Shown here piece after piece: positions 42,580 to 49,640 of a DNA stretch of 64,000 nucleotides. The DNA lies in contig DUFD01000002.1 of assembly GCA_011171075.1 (NCBI GenBank), positions 1 to 64,000 on the forward strand, in the 5' to 3' direction. The stretch is from Dehalococcoidia bacterium. GTDB taxonomy: Bacteria > Chloroflexota > Dehalococcoidia > Dehalococcoidales > Fen-1064. Each line of letters opens with the position of its first letter. Position 1 is the stretch's first letter. A program made the position numbers and the translations under genes. The notes beneath the pieces are model-generated. The model saw only the letters and a program-made list of their open reading frames with translations, was not told the DNA's origin and searched no databases.

Positions 42580-43215
42580 CTACTCCACATAGTCTACCAC
42601 GACCTCTTTGATGTCCCAGAGCGTGTCCAGTTTCTCGTGTATCTCCTGCTTGATGGCAGAGGCAAACTGGTGACCGGACGGCAGGTCAACTTTAATCCGC
42701 ACCACTCCATCTTTAACCTTAATATCCTGCACCAGTTTGGCACGCACCAGACCTAACCCTGTCAAAGGGTCCATCACCTTCCTGAGCCGCTGCTGTACTA
42801 TCTCTACGGTTGTCGGCTTCTTTTCCTTGACCAGACCGTGCTTTTCCTCATAGTTCTGTATGGCGGAACGCAGTCCCTCTACCGCCAGCACCGAGCAGTG
42901 GGCTTTGATGGGTGGCAGCCCGCCCAGGGCATCTGAGGCCTGCTTCCAGGTGATTTTCTTGGCCTCGTCTAACGTTTTACCTTTAGCCAGCTCCGTGATA
43001 ATCGAGCCAGTGGCGATGTTGGAGGCACAGCCATATGACTCAAACTTAACATCGGAGATAGTTTTGGTGGCTTCGTCTACGCTTATGTAAACCGATACCA
43101 TATCGCCACAGGCCGGACTACCTTCGGTCGACTTGCCATCCGGGTTATCTATTTTCCCAACATTACGCGGGTGCCGGAAGTGCTCCATTACTGTCTCATT
43201 ATAAGGTGACCTCAT
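42580..43215 (-). CDS. IscU scaffold fused to a MIP18/PaaD-like domain
   Basis: 211 residues. Residues 1-125 are an IscU domain with all three ligands (ACGD, GCASNIA, HCSVLAVEGL), plainly related to the other IscU in the window. After a Lys-rich linker, residues about 136-211 (VMDPLTGLGLVRAKLVQDIKVKDGVVRIKVDLP) look like the MIP18/DUF59 family, a late-acting Fe-S carrier domain (SufT, PaaD). The Cys usually found after the LP/TP turn is missing (LPSGHQF). Last gene of the tusA-dsrE2-nifS-like operon; 14 nt after the NifS-like gene. The fusion joins assembly and delivery functions in one chain. Confidence 0.85.
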   Translation of the reverse strand: MRSPYNETVMEHFRHPRNVGKIDNPDGKSTEGSPACGDMVSVYISVDEATKTISDVKFESYGCASNIATGSIITELAKGKTLDEAKKITWKQASDALGGLPPIKAHCSVLAVEGLRSAIQNYEEKHGLVKEKKPTTVEIVQQRLRKVMDPLTGLGLVRAKLVQDIKVKDGVVRIKVDLPSGHQFASAIKQEIHEKLDTLWDIKEVVVDYVE

Positions 43216-43229
43216 CTCTGGCCCTCCTC

Positions 43230-44402
43230 TTAGTCGTTTTCCTTTCCCAGCGGGCTGATGCTCCTCAGCTCCGATACAATCTCAGCAAGGGCATCAACCA
43301 CGGCATCGGCATCCTCCATGGTGTTGTAACGCCCCAGACTGAAGCGAATCGACCCGTGTGCCCGCTCGTGGTCACCCCCGATGCCGTAGATAACGTGGCT
43401 CCCTTCCAGAGAACGACTGAAACAGGCGGAACCGGTGCTGACAGCAATGCCACGCATATCCAGGTGCAATGTAATCGACTCTCCCTCGACAAAATGGAAA
43501 GTGATATTGGCGTTCTGGGGCAAACGCTGTGTACGGTGACCGTTCAGCGTAGAGTTTGGTATTTCCGCAAGTGCCCGCTCAATGATGTGTTCGCGTATTT
43601 CCTGCAATTTATCCGTCTCTTCAGGGGCGACAATCTCTACCGCCCGGGCAAAGCCGACCGCGCCGGGGATATTCTCCAGTCCGGCACGCAGGTTGAACTC
43701 CTGGAAGCCGCCATCCATCCACTTGGTAATTGGAGTCCCCTTGCGAATATACAGTCCACCGATACCCTTGGGGCCGTGAATGGTATGAGCAGCTACTGTC
43801 ACCAGGTTTACCGGTACTTTACTCGCATCGAGGGGCACCCTCGTGTAGGTATGGGTGGCATCGGTATGGAAGACTACCCCTTTCTCCCGGCAGACCTTAC
43901 CGATACCTTCGATGTCCTGTATGGTGCCTATTTCCTGATTGGCGTGCTGGACTGATACCAGTATCGTTTCGTCGGTTATGGCTTCCCTGAGCTTATCAGG
44001 ACTGACCAGGCCATCTCCGCCTACTTCCAGGAGCGTAACCCTGAAACCCTGTTTTTCAAGGGCCTGGGCACTGTGGATTACCGGGAAGTCCTCTATTCGG
44101 GACACTATAATATGCTTGCCCTTCTTCTCTCCCAGCGCCAGCGCCACTCCCTTGATAGCCATGTTCGAGGACTCGGTCGACCCCGAGGTGAAGACGAACT
44201 CCTCAGGCGAGGCACCCAGCGCTTTCGACAGGGTTGCCCTTGCTTCATCCAGTGCATCACGGGCCTCGATACCCAGGGAATAACCGAACTCGGATGTAGC
44301 CACGGCATACGTATCAAAGAAATATGGCTGCATTGCCTCCAGCACACGCTCGTCCATCCGGGTGGCAGCCGCATTATCAAGGTAGATAGTCCTGTCCGCC
44401 AT
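43230..44402 (-). CDS. Cysteine desulfurase homologue lacking the PLP lysine
   Basis: 390 residues, clearly NifS/IscS-like along its length (TIYLDNAAATRM, FTSGSTESSNMAIKG, VQHANQEIGTIQ, GPKGIGGLYIRKG). The PLP Lys position in SAHKxxGPKG is Thr207 (AAHTIHGPKG; codon ACC read directly at 43782-43784). The His that stacks on PLP (TEH) is Asp105 (IEDFP). The mobile-loop cysteine is kept (Cys327, STGSACFSRS). It should not work as a normal desulfurase. A lysine-less IscS is known in Archaeoglobus, where it is thought to give a cysteine ligand during cluster assembly. Its operon partners TusA and DsrE2-like proteins could supply sulfur instead. Confidence 0.88.
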   Translation of the reverse strand: MADRTIYLDNAAATRMDERVLEAMQPYFFDTYAVATSEFGYSLGIEARDALDEARATLSKALGASPEEFVFTSGSTESSNMAIKGVALALGEKKGKHIIVSRIEDFPVIHSAQALEKQGFRVTLLEVGGDGLVSPDKLREAITDETILVSVQHANQEIGTIQDIEGIGKVCREKGVVFHTDATHTYTRVPLDASKVPVNLVTVAAHTIHGPKGIGGLYIRKGTPITKWMDGGFQEFNLRAGLENIPGAVGFARAVEIVAPEETDKLQEIREHIIERALAEIPNSTLNGHRTQRLPQNANITFHFVEGESITLHLDMRGIAVSTGSACFSRSLEGSHVIYGIGGDHERAHGSIRFSLGRYNTMEDADAVVDALAEIVSELRSISPLGKEND

Positions 44403-44424
44403 GCTGTCCTCCTCTATTTCAGGA

Positions 44425-44856
44425 CTAAATAAACAGGGTTATTGCCGATTCCCTGGCCTCATTCACGTAGGTACCGACAGCACAGTAATCGGATATCAGG
44501 TCATCCCGGAGGTCCTCTTTCTTGATGCCCATTATCTCCATCGTCATGTCGCATGCAAGGATTTTACCGCCCATTTCCACGAAGTCGCTCAGCATCCTCT
44601 CCAGAGAGGCCACTTTGGCCGCCTTCATTTTCCGCGTCACCATCCACTTGCCAAGCCCGAGCATGTTCATCTTGGAAAGAGGGCCCTTGTCCAGGCCACC
44701 TTTTTTAAGACGCTGGAGACCCCAGAAGGTAAAAAAGATGGAGGCTTCCATACCCATGGCGAGCGCTCCGTTAGCCACGATGAGGGCGCTGTATATCTTG
44801 TCCATATCACCGCTGTGAGCAATGATAGTAGCCTTGTTCTTCCCGTTGTCAGCCAT
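44425..44856 (-). CDS. DsrE2-like sulfur-carrier protein
   Basis: About 143 residues from the Met at 44856 (MADNGKNKATII), which has GGAGG at better spacing than the track start two codons earlier. DsrE/DsrF/DrsE2 fold: TIIAHSGDMDKIYSALIVANGALAMGMEASIFFTFWGL, and the conserved Cys in KILACDMTMEIMGIKKEDL, which in relatives carries persulfide. A second Cys lies at DYCAVGTYV. Lies between tusA and the NifS-like gene, the usual TusA-DsrE2 pairing. Confidence 0.88.
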   Translation of the reverse strand: MADNGKNKATIIAHSGDMDKIYSALIVANGALAMGMEASIFFTFWGLQRLKKGGLDKGPLSKMNMLGLGKWMVTRKMKAAKVASLERMLSDFVEMGGKILACDMTMEIMGIKKEDLRDDLISDYCAVGTYVNEARESAITLFI

Positions 44857-44871
44857 ATCCATCGCCTCCGG

Positions 44872-45093
44872 CTATTTACGTATCCTGATTCGCCAGGTGT
44901 CCCCTTCTTCAGTCTGCTCAACCAGCTCTAGGCCCAACGCCTTTACCGCCATCGGTATCTCTTTCTTAGAGGCAGGATGTGTGCCAATTACCTCAATGAT
45001 GTCACCCGCTGCTGCCTTCCGCAACGCTTTACGGGTCTCAACCAGTGGTACCGGGCAGGTTTCACCCGTACAATCGACCTTTATTTCAGCCAT
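44872..45093 (-). CDS. tusA: TusA-like sulfur carrier
   Basis: 73 residues with the CPxP active-site motif in CTGETCPVPLVETRKAL, so persulfide carrier chemistry is expected. The C-terminal VEQTEEGDTWRIRIRK completes the small two-layer fold. First gene of a four-gene - strand operon with its own consensus promoter; GGGGGA ribosome binding site. Likely hands sulfur to the DsrE2-like protein or the NifS-like/IscU fusion pair. Confidence 0.92.
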   Translation of the reverse strand: MAEIKVDCTGETCPVPLVETRKALRKAAAGDIIEVIGTHPASKKEIPMAVKALGLELVEQTEEGDTWRIRIRK

Positions 45094-45122
45094 TAAGTCA
45101 TGTCCCCCGATTTGGTCTACGT

Positions 45123-45151
45123 AGAATACTCCAGATATAAAGCCTTGTCAA
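45123..45151 (-). promoter_or_regulatory. Sigma-70 promoter of the tusA operon
   Basis: On the - strand: TTGACA (45151-45146), 17-nt spacer, TATTCT (45128-45123), about 30 nt before the tusA ATG. Same boxes and spacing as the rrf2-cys-isc promoter, but without its palindrome. Confidence 0.7.
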
Positions 45152-45320
45152 AATAAGGGCCGGCAAGCGGTCAGGTCTATCCTGCTTCCACCCAGCAACT
45201 CACCGCACGCCTCGCCCACCGGCCAACGTAATTTTATCCTTATCATCTATCATAAGTATGTGACTAATGTCTCTTATTAATTCACTCAGATATGTAATGG
45301 TAGCGAATGTAGTCTCGCTG

Positions 45321-45329
45321 TGCTATAAT
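45321..45329 (+). promoter_or_regulatory. Extended -10 promoter of the DUF39 transcript
   Basis: TGCTATAAT, a perfect extended -10. The leader that follows has a small hairpin (cctc-tctg-gagg) and then the 37-codon upstream ORF. The stretch 45152-45320 otherwise shows no gene; the track ORF 45267-45494 starts upstream of this promoter. Confidence 0.55.
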
Positions 45330-45384
45330 GTACCTTTAATAACCTCTCTGGAGGCATTTGGAAGCGACAGAAAGGGGGCACTAC

Positions 45385-45498
45385 ATGGCAACAGCAGCTT
45401 CAACACTACCAGAAACCTCCATACTTGCCAGACGTATCGAAAGGACGATGCTGATGCCATGGCTAATGTGCTGCCCGAAAGGGCAATCGGGTGAATAA
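45385..45498 (+). CDS. Small upstream ORF ending in Cys-Cys-Pro, possible leader peptide
   Basis: 37 codons, ATG with AGGGGG at good spacing, too short for the ORF track. The C-terminal part is MPWLMCCPKGQSGE. The two adjacent Cys codons overlap a tight hairpin (tgccc-GAAA-gggca, 45472-45485) and the stop is 24 nt before the DUF39 start. The design resembles cysteine-responsive leader peptides, in which stalled translation at Cys codons changes RNA folding. It could also be a real small thiol protein. No terminator with U run is seen, so the effect might be on translation. Confidence 0.4.
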   Translation: MATAASTLPETSILARRIERTMLMPWLMCCPKGQSGE

Positions 45499-45522
45499 TA
45501 TGCAGTATGAGAGGTTAAAAAT

Positions 45523-46731
45523 ATGGCGAAAACAATCGCTGAGATAAACGATAGAATAAGCAAAGGCCAGGCAGTGGTGGTCACTGCCGAAGAAATAATA
45601 GACATTGTTACAGAAAAGGGCGCGGAGGAGGCAGCCCGTGAGGTGGATGTTGTTACCACCGGTACCTTCGGCCCCATGTGTTCCTCTGGCGCCTTTCTCA
45701 ATGTTGGTCATACCAAGCCACGAATCAAGCTGGGTGGCGGCGAAGTCTACCTGAATGACGTACCGGCATATACCGGCATTGCAGCAGTAGACCTGTTCAT
45801 TGGTGCAACAGCCGTTCCAGATGATGACCCCCGAAACAAAGCATACCCCGGCGACTTTAACTATGGCGGCGGGCACGTCATCGAAGAACTGGTAGCCGGT
45901 AACGATATCAGGCTGACGGCCAGGGCATACGGGACTGATTGCTACCCCCGCAGGAGATTAGAGACCTGGATTAATATTGCCGACATCAATGAGGCGACAC
46001 TGTTTAACATCCGTAACGCTTATCAGAACTACAACGTGGCCGTAAACCTGTCCGACAGGACAATCTATACCTACATGGGTGTTCTCAAGCCGCACCTGGG
46101 CAATGCCAATTACTCCACTTCCGGGCAGCTGTCTCCACTGTTCAACGACCCCCTTTACAAGACACTGGGCATAGGGACGAAGATTCTGCTCGGGGGCGGT
46201 ATCGGCTATATCGCCTGGCATGGCACCCAGCATAATCCTGCTGCTCCCAGGTTAGACAATGACGTGCCACGTCGACCAGCGGGAACGCTGGCGGTCATAG
46301 GCGACCTCAAGCAGATGAAACCAGAGTGGCTCAGGGGAACGAGCATGCTCGGATACGGCACCACCATAACGGTGTGCATCGGTGTTCCGATACCGATACT
46401 TAATGAAGAAATCGTGCGCTACACAGCGGTGAGAGACAGGGATATCGTAGCCGCTATCGTCGACTATTCCGATGTTTATCCTCAGGGAAAACCTGATGTT
46501 CTCGGTGAAATTGACTACGCCAGCCTGAAGTCGGGTCAGATAACCGTTCAGGGCCAGGAGGTGCCTACCGCATCTCTGTCCAGCTACCCGAAAGCAGTAG
46601 AAATAGCCAATCTCCTTAAGAAATGGATAAAGGCCGGAGAGTTCCTGCTTACCGAACCGGTGGCGCCGCTGCCCGGTGTAGAGTCGGGAATCAGGTTCAA
46701 GAATCTGGAGGACCGCCCGATAAACGGCTAG
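45523..46731 (+). CDS. Homocysteine biosynthesis protein (DUF39/COG1900 family)
   Basis: 402 residues of the DUF39 family, whose archaeal members act in making homocysteine from aspartate semialdehyde and sulfide. Typical segments: VDVVTTGTFGPMCSSGAFLNVGH, GGGEVYLNDVPAYTG, GATAVPDDDP, GGGIGYIAWHGTQHNP and RGTSMLGYGTTITVCIGVPIPILN. Conserved cysteines are Cys in GPMCSSG and VCIGVP. No CBS domains are attached. The archaeal partner is a NIL-ferredoxin protein; the window has a lone NIL protein with the cys-isc genes. Ribosome binding site GAGAGG. Preceded by an upstream ORF and followed by a strong terminator, so a single-gene transcript. Confidence 0.88.
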   Translation: MAKTIAEINDRISKGQAVVVTAEEIIDIVTEKGAEEAAREVDVVTTGTFGPMCSSGAFLNVGHTKPRIKLGGGEVYLNDVPAYTGIAAVDLFIGATAVPDDDPRNKAYPGDFNYGGGHVIEELVAGNDIRLTARAYGTDCYPRRRLETWINIADINEATLFNIRNAYQNYNVAVNLSDRTIYTYMGVLKPHLGNANYSTSGQLSPLFNDPLYKTLGIGTKILLGGGIGYIAWHGTQHNPAAPRLDNDVPRRPAGTLAVIGDLKQMKPEWLRGTSMLGYGTTITVCIGVPIPILNEEIVRYTAVRDRDIVAAIVDYSDVYPQGKPDVLGEIDYASLKSGQITVQGQEVPTASLSSYPKAVEIANLLKKWIKAGEFLLTEPVAPLPGVESGIRFKNLEDRPING

Positions 46732-46751
46732 ACCGACTGCAAAGAACAAAA

Positions 46752-46797
46752 GGCACCTGCCGGATGGAAGATACAATCGGCAGGTGCCCCCTTTTTT
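46752..46797 (+). terminator. Strong intrinsic terminator after the DUF39 gene
   Basis: Perfect 11-bp GC-rich stem (ggcacctgccg / cggcaggtgcc), 15-nt loop, then ccc and six T. Confidence 0.9.
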
Positions 46798-46804
46798 AAC
46801 TGAA

Positions 46805-46834
46805 TTGACATTTGCAGATGGCGTTGTGTATAGT
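46805..46834 (+). promoter_or_regulatory. Promoter of the TPP riboswitch-thi4 transcript
   Basis: TTGACA (46805-46810), 18-nt spacer, TATAGT (46829-46834). The transcript would begin about 10-15 nt before the aptamer. Confidence 0.7.
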
Positions 46835-46851
46835 ATAGAAAATTGAATATT

Positions 46852-46932
46852 GACTGGGGGAGCTGAAAGGCTGAGAGTCCCATGGGGACGACCCTTGGAA
46901 CCTGATCTCGGTAATGCGAGCGTAGGGAAGTA
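46852..46932 (+). ncRNA. TPP (THI-element) riboswitch aptamer
   Basis: The conserved TPP aptamer blocks are in order: ggggagct at the P1/P2 side, gCTGAGA, gacccttGGAACCTGATct, then taatGCGAGCGTAGGGAAgt. P1 forms between the gact/agt flanks. It lies just before thi4, the expected target. The conserved strings are close to consensus, so the family call is firm; exact ends are approximate. Confidence 0.95.
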
Positions 46933-46935
46933 AGG

Positions 46936-46975
46936 AACCAGAAGGCCTCGTCACACTTCCCACTTCTGGTTTTTT
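46936..46975 (+). terminator. Riboswitch expression-platform terminator
   Basis: aaccagaag (46936-46944) pairs with cttctggtt (46963-46971), followed by more T, a clear intrinsic terminator. The 3' strand of P1 (gggaagt, 46925-46931) is complementary to acttccc (46955-46961); that antiterminator pairing excludes the terminator. TPP binding would stabilise P1, free the terminator and stop thi4 transcription. Confidence 0.85.
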
Positions 46976-47063
46976 AATTGTTGGCCAGGCCATTCGTCTA
47001 TACAGAGTGCGGATTTATATTATGCAGTTATACGAGACAAAATAAGGTTAAGAGAGGTTTAAC

Positions 47064-47837
47064 GTGGATGATGTAATTATTTCGAAAGCAATCACGCAGA
47101 GCTTCACAGATGAGTTTATGAATTATCTGGACGTAGACGTGGCCATCGCTGGTGCTGGCCCTTCCGGCCTAACGGCCGGGTATTACCTGGCCAGGAAAGG
47201 CATTAAGACCGTAATCTACGAAAGGAAACTTAGCATCGGTGGTGGAATGTGGGGAGGCGGCATGATGTTTAACCGTATCGTGGTTCAGGACGAGGCCAGG
47301 CCCATTCTGGATGAGATGGGAGTGGCTACCGTGGAGTATGAGCCAGGCTATTACGTGGCCGATGCCGTGGCGACCGTATCTGCGCTTGGCTACCAGTGTA
47401 TTAAGGCAGGTGCCCGTATCTTCAACTTGGTCAGTGTTGAAGACGTGATGATTCGTGAAGATGACCGCGTGGCAGGACTGGTCCTGAACTGGAGCGCCGT
47501 AGGTATGGCGAATTTACACGTCGACCCGCTTTCAATGAAGTCTAGGTTTGTGATAGACGCTACCGGCCACGATGCTGAGGTATGCCGTATTGTAGCGCGA
47601 AAAATAGGTGCCAGGCTGAATACCTCCACCGGTGAAGTGGTAGGCGAAAAACCGATGTGGGCCGAGCATGGAGAGAGAGACCTGGTGGCCAAGGTCGGAG
47701 AGGTCTATCCTGGCCTGCTGGCGAGCGGCATGGCAGTCAACGCAGTATATGGATATCCTCGTATGGGCCCAATCTTTGGTGGTATGCTCATCTCAGGTAA
47801 ACAGGTAGCGGAACTAACGGCCGAATTGTTAAAATAA
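47064..47837 (+). CDS. thi4: Thiamine thiazole synthase, Thi4 family (sulfide-dependent type)
   Basis: 257 residues from a GTG start (AGAGAGG upstream). The FAD/NAD-binding fold opens with VAIAGAGPSGLTAGYYLARKG and continues GGGMWGGGMMFNRIV, the Thi4 signature; the C-terminal MGPIFGGMLISGKQVAEL is typical. Plant and yeast enzymes use a sacrificial Cys in a CGHDGPFG stretch; here it reads ATGHDAEV without that Cys. This fits the catalytic, sulfide-using archaeal type found in anaerobes. Makes the thiazole half of thiamine from NAD and glycine. Under TPP riboswitch control. The DUF362 gene follows after 49 nt. Confidence 0.92.
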   Translation: MDDVIISKAITQSFTDEFMNYLDVDVAIAGAGPSGLTAGYYLARKGIKTVIYERKLSIGGGMWGGGMMFNRIVVQDEARPILDEMGVATVEYEPGYYVADAVATVSALGYQCIKAGARIFNLVSVEDVMIREDDRVAGLVLNWSAVGMANLHVDPLSMKSRFVIDATGHDAEVCRIVARKIGARLNTSTGEVVGEKPMWAEHGERDLVAKVGEVYPGLLASGMAVNAVYGYPRMGPIFGGMLISGKQVAELTAELLK

Positions 47838-47886
47838 ACAACAACTAGATAGATGAGAAGGGCACCTGCCCGTGGAGGAGGTTGTA

Positions 47887-48774
47887 ATGAGTAAGGTGAG
47901 TCTGGTACGTACCAGCGACCGCACCGATGGGGTACGCAGGGTAATCGCCCTTCTCGATGTCAACCCGGTAAAGGAAAAGGCCGTTGTCCTGAAACCCAAC
48001 TTCAATTCGGCCGACCGTACACCGGGCTCGACTCACATCGAGACACTCCGTGCCCTGGTACAGAATCTCAAAGAGATGGGTGCTAAGAGTATCACACTGG
48101 CCGAGCGTAGCGGACCGGGAGACAGCACCCACACCGTTATGGAGAAAAAGGGTATCTTTCAGCTGGCTGATGAGCTTGGCTTCGACATCCTGGACCTCCA
48201 GGCAATGGGGCCGGAAGGCTGGATTCACTTTCACCCCGAGGACAGCCACTGGCGGGATGGATTCCAGTTCCCCAGAATATACACGGAAGCCGAATGCATT
48301 GTGCAAACCTGTTGTTTAAAAACGCACGCCTACGGCGGCCATTTCACCCTGTCACTGAAGAATTCAGTAGGCATGTTACCCGGCGGAAGTCCCTATATGG
48401 CTGAACTACATACCTCACCGCACCAGCGACAGCTGATTGCCGAGATAAATACTGCCTATTCCCCAGACCTCATCGTGCTCGACGGCGTTGAGGCTTTCGT
48501 CGACGGGGGTCCTGCCCAGGGTACCCGGGCCAACGCCAACGTGATGCTTGCCAGCGATGACCGGGTAGCCATTGATGCCGTGGGAGTAGCCATACTGCGT
48601 GAACTGGGTACAACCCCGGAGGTAAGCAGGGGTCGAGTCTTTGAGCAGGACCAGATTGCCCGGGCAGCCGAGCTTGGCCTCGGGGTTACATCAGCGGAGC
48701 AGATTGAGCTTGTTACTGACGACCCTGCCAGCCACGACTACGCGGAGAAGATAAAGAGCATCCTAGTAGTCTAG
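47887..48774 (+). CDS. DUF362 family protein
   Basis: The ATG at 47887 (MSKVSLVRT) has GGAGGAGG at ideal spacing and is preferred to the GTG at 47872. 295 residues with the DUF362 pattern: VVLKPNFNSADRTPGSTH near the N-terminus, CCLKTHAYGGHFTLSLKNSVGMLPG in the middle, and DRVAIDAVGVAILRELG. Only one CC pair is present and no appended ferredoxin. Function of this family is not settled. Its place right after thi4 suggests it may share the riboswitch-controlled transcript; a cofactor role is only inferred. Confidence 0.82.
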   Translation: MSKVSLVRTSDRTDGVRRVIALLDVNPVKEKAVVLKPNFNSADRTPGSTHIETLRALVQNLKEMGAKSITLAERSGPGDSTHTVMEKKGIFQLADELGFDILDLQAMGPEGWIHFHPEDSHWRDGFQFPRIYTEAECIVQTCCLKTHAYGGHFTLSLKNSVGMLPGGSPYMAELHTSPHQRQLIAEINTAYSPDLIVLDGVEAFVDGGPAQGTRANANVMLASDDRVAIDAVGVAILRELGTTPEVSRGRVFEQDQIARAAELGLGVTSAEQIELVTDDPASHDYAEKIKSILVV

Positions 48775-48791
48775 CACCGGTCATTCAATCT

Positions 48792-49415
48792 TCAGACCTG
48801 GGGTCGCTTTAGCTCTTTGATTTGATATCTTTCCTCTGCCAGGCAGCGTACGTCTTCGAAAACGGATACAGCTTCTCCGGGAGACGGTGGTGGTGCCATT
48901 TTCAGGAAGACGGCTTTCTGCTCGGGGAAGACCAGCGTCGGGGTACCGAAAACGCCGAGAGTCTCAACAGCAAAGGTATGGTCTTTGGCCAGCCTGTCCA
49001 GCAGGTGACGGTCATTGAGGTCTTTCCGAAATTTGTCCGTATCCAGACCGACACCTTCAGCCACTCTGCACAGCGTTGTTATATCTGAGATGTCCTGTTT
49101 CTCTTCGTGTCTTGCTCTGAGCAGAGCGAAATGGAAGGCATTAAAAGCTGATTCTCCCTGGCGACGTGCCGCTTCCGCGGCATGAAAGGCATTCCGGCCG
49201 CGACTGGGATAGTCGTCCGCTTGTTCCCATAGCTTCCAGTCGGGTCCTTCTTTACTATTGACCTGCTCCAGGCTGAAATACTTCCAGTTAATGGTTAACC
49301 GAGGGCCAAGCTCGGCTTGAACGCTTTGCAGCCAGACCGCTGCACTGTAAACATAGGGTCAGAGGTAGTCGAAATATACGTCCAGAGGTATATTGTCAGG
49401 TGTTTTGCTGCGCAT
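48792..49415 (-). CDS. DsbA-family selenoprotein (in-frame UGA at the active-site Cys)
   Basis: Not in the ORF track as one gene; it is split into 48792-49064 and a wrong-frame piece. Read through one TGA (49359-49361, codon 19), the frame is open from ATG 49415 to 48792, giving 207 residues. N-terminal DVYFDYLUPYVYSAAVWL matches the DsbA/FrnE/HCCA-isomerase active site DYxCPYC, with Sec at the first Cys and Val at the second. The rest fits the fold: helical insert (NAFHAAEAARRQGESAFNAF, LCRVAEGVGLDTDKF) and the cis-Pro loop GVFGTPTLVF. A SECIS-like hairpin begins 14 nt after the UGA. No ribosome binding site at ideal distance for the ATG; a TTG two codons earlier has AAGGGA. Convergent with the DUF362 gene. 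Confidence 0.82.
49327..49344 (-). promoter_or_regulatory. Bacterial SECIS-like hairpin
   Basis: - strand TGCAGC-GGTCTG-GCTGCA: a perfect 6-bp stem with apical GGUCUG, starting 14 nt after the UGA; the loop GG is 20 nt after it. The E. coli fdhF SECIS has a GGUCU apical loop about 18 nt after its UGA, so both loop and distance fit SelB recognition. Confidence 0.8.
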
Positions 49416-49567
49416 CTCCAAATACTTTCCCTTGATATATAGTCTTTCCTATAACTAATTATTATTCTAACTGTAAGTGCTGGCAACTAACAAGCCAGCA
49501 GGACATCGGGTAGTATATTATTTTGATAATCGTATTTAGGCCGCTAATTGTTCTATAAACTCAATGG

Positions 49568-49605
49568 TGATAAGATAGCGGATAAATGAGTTTGATTACT
49601 TATCA
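49568..49605 (+). promoter_or_regulatory. Inverted repeat upstream of ridA
   Basis: TGATAAG (49568-49574) and CTTATCA (49599-49605) are perfect inverted arms 24 nt apart, 36 nt before the ridA ATG. Could be an operator or a leader hairpin; nothing else is seen in 49416-49640. Confidence 0.3.
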
Positions 49606-49640
49606 TCTTGAACGTTAGCAATTCGGAGAACTAAGAGAAT

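Noticed and set aside
45267-45494. 75-codon + strand ORF before the DUF39 gene
   Set aside because: It starts upstream of the extended -10 promoter and has no ribosome binding site; the 37-codon ORF in another frame is better supported.
48792-49415. DsbA-family gene as a pseudogene broken by a nonsense codon
   Set aside because: The only stop is TGA, exactly at the active-site Cys, the rest of the frame is intact, and a SECIS-like hairpin sits at the right distance. Recoding explains all of this better than decay.
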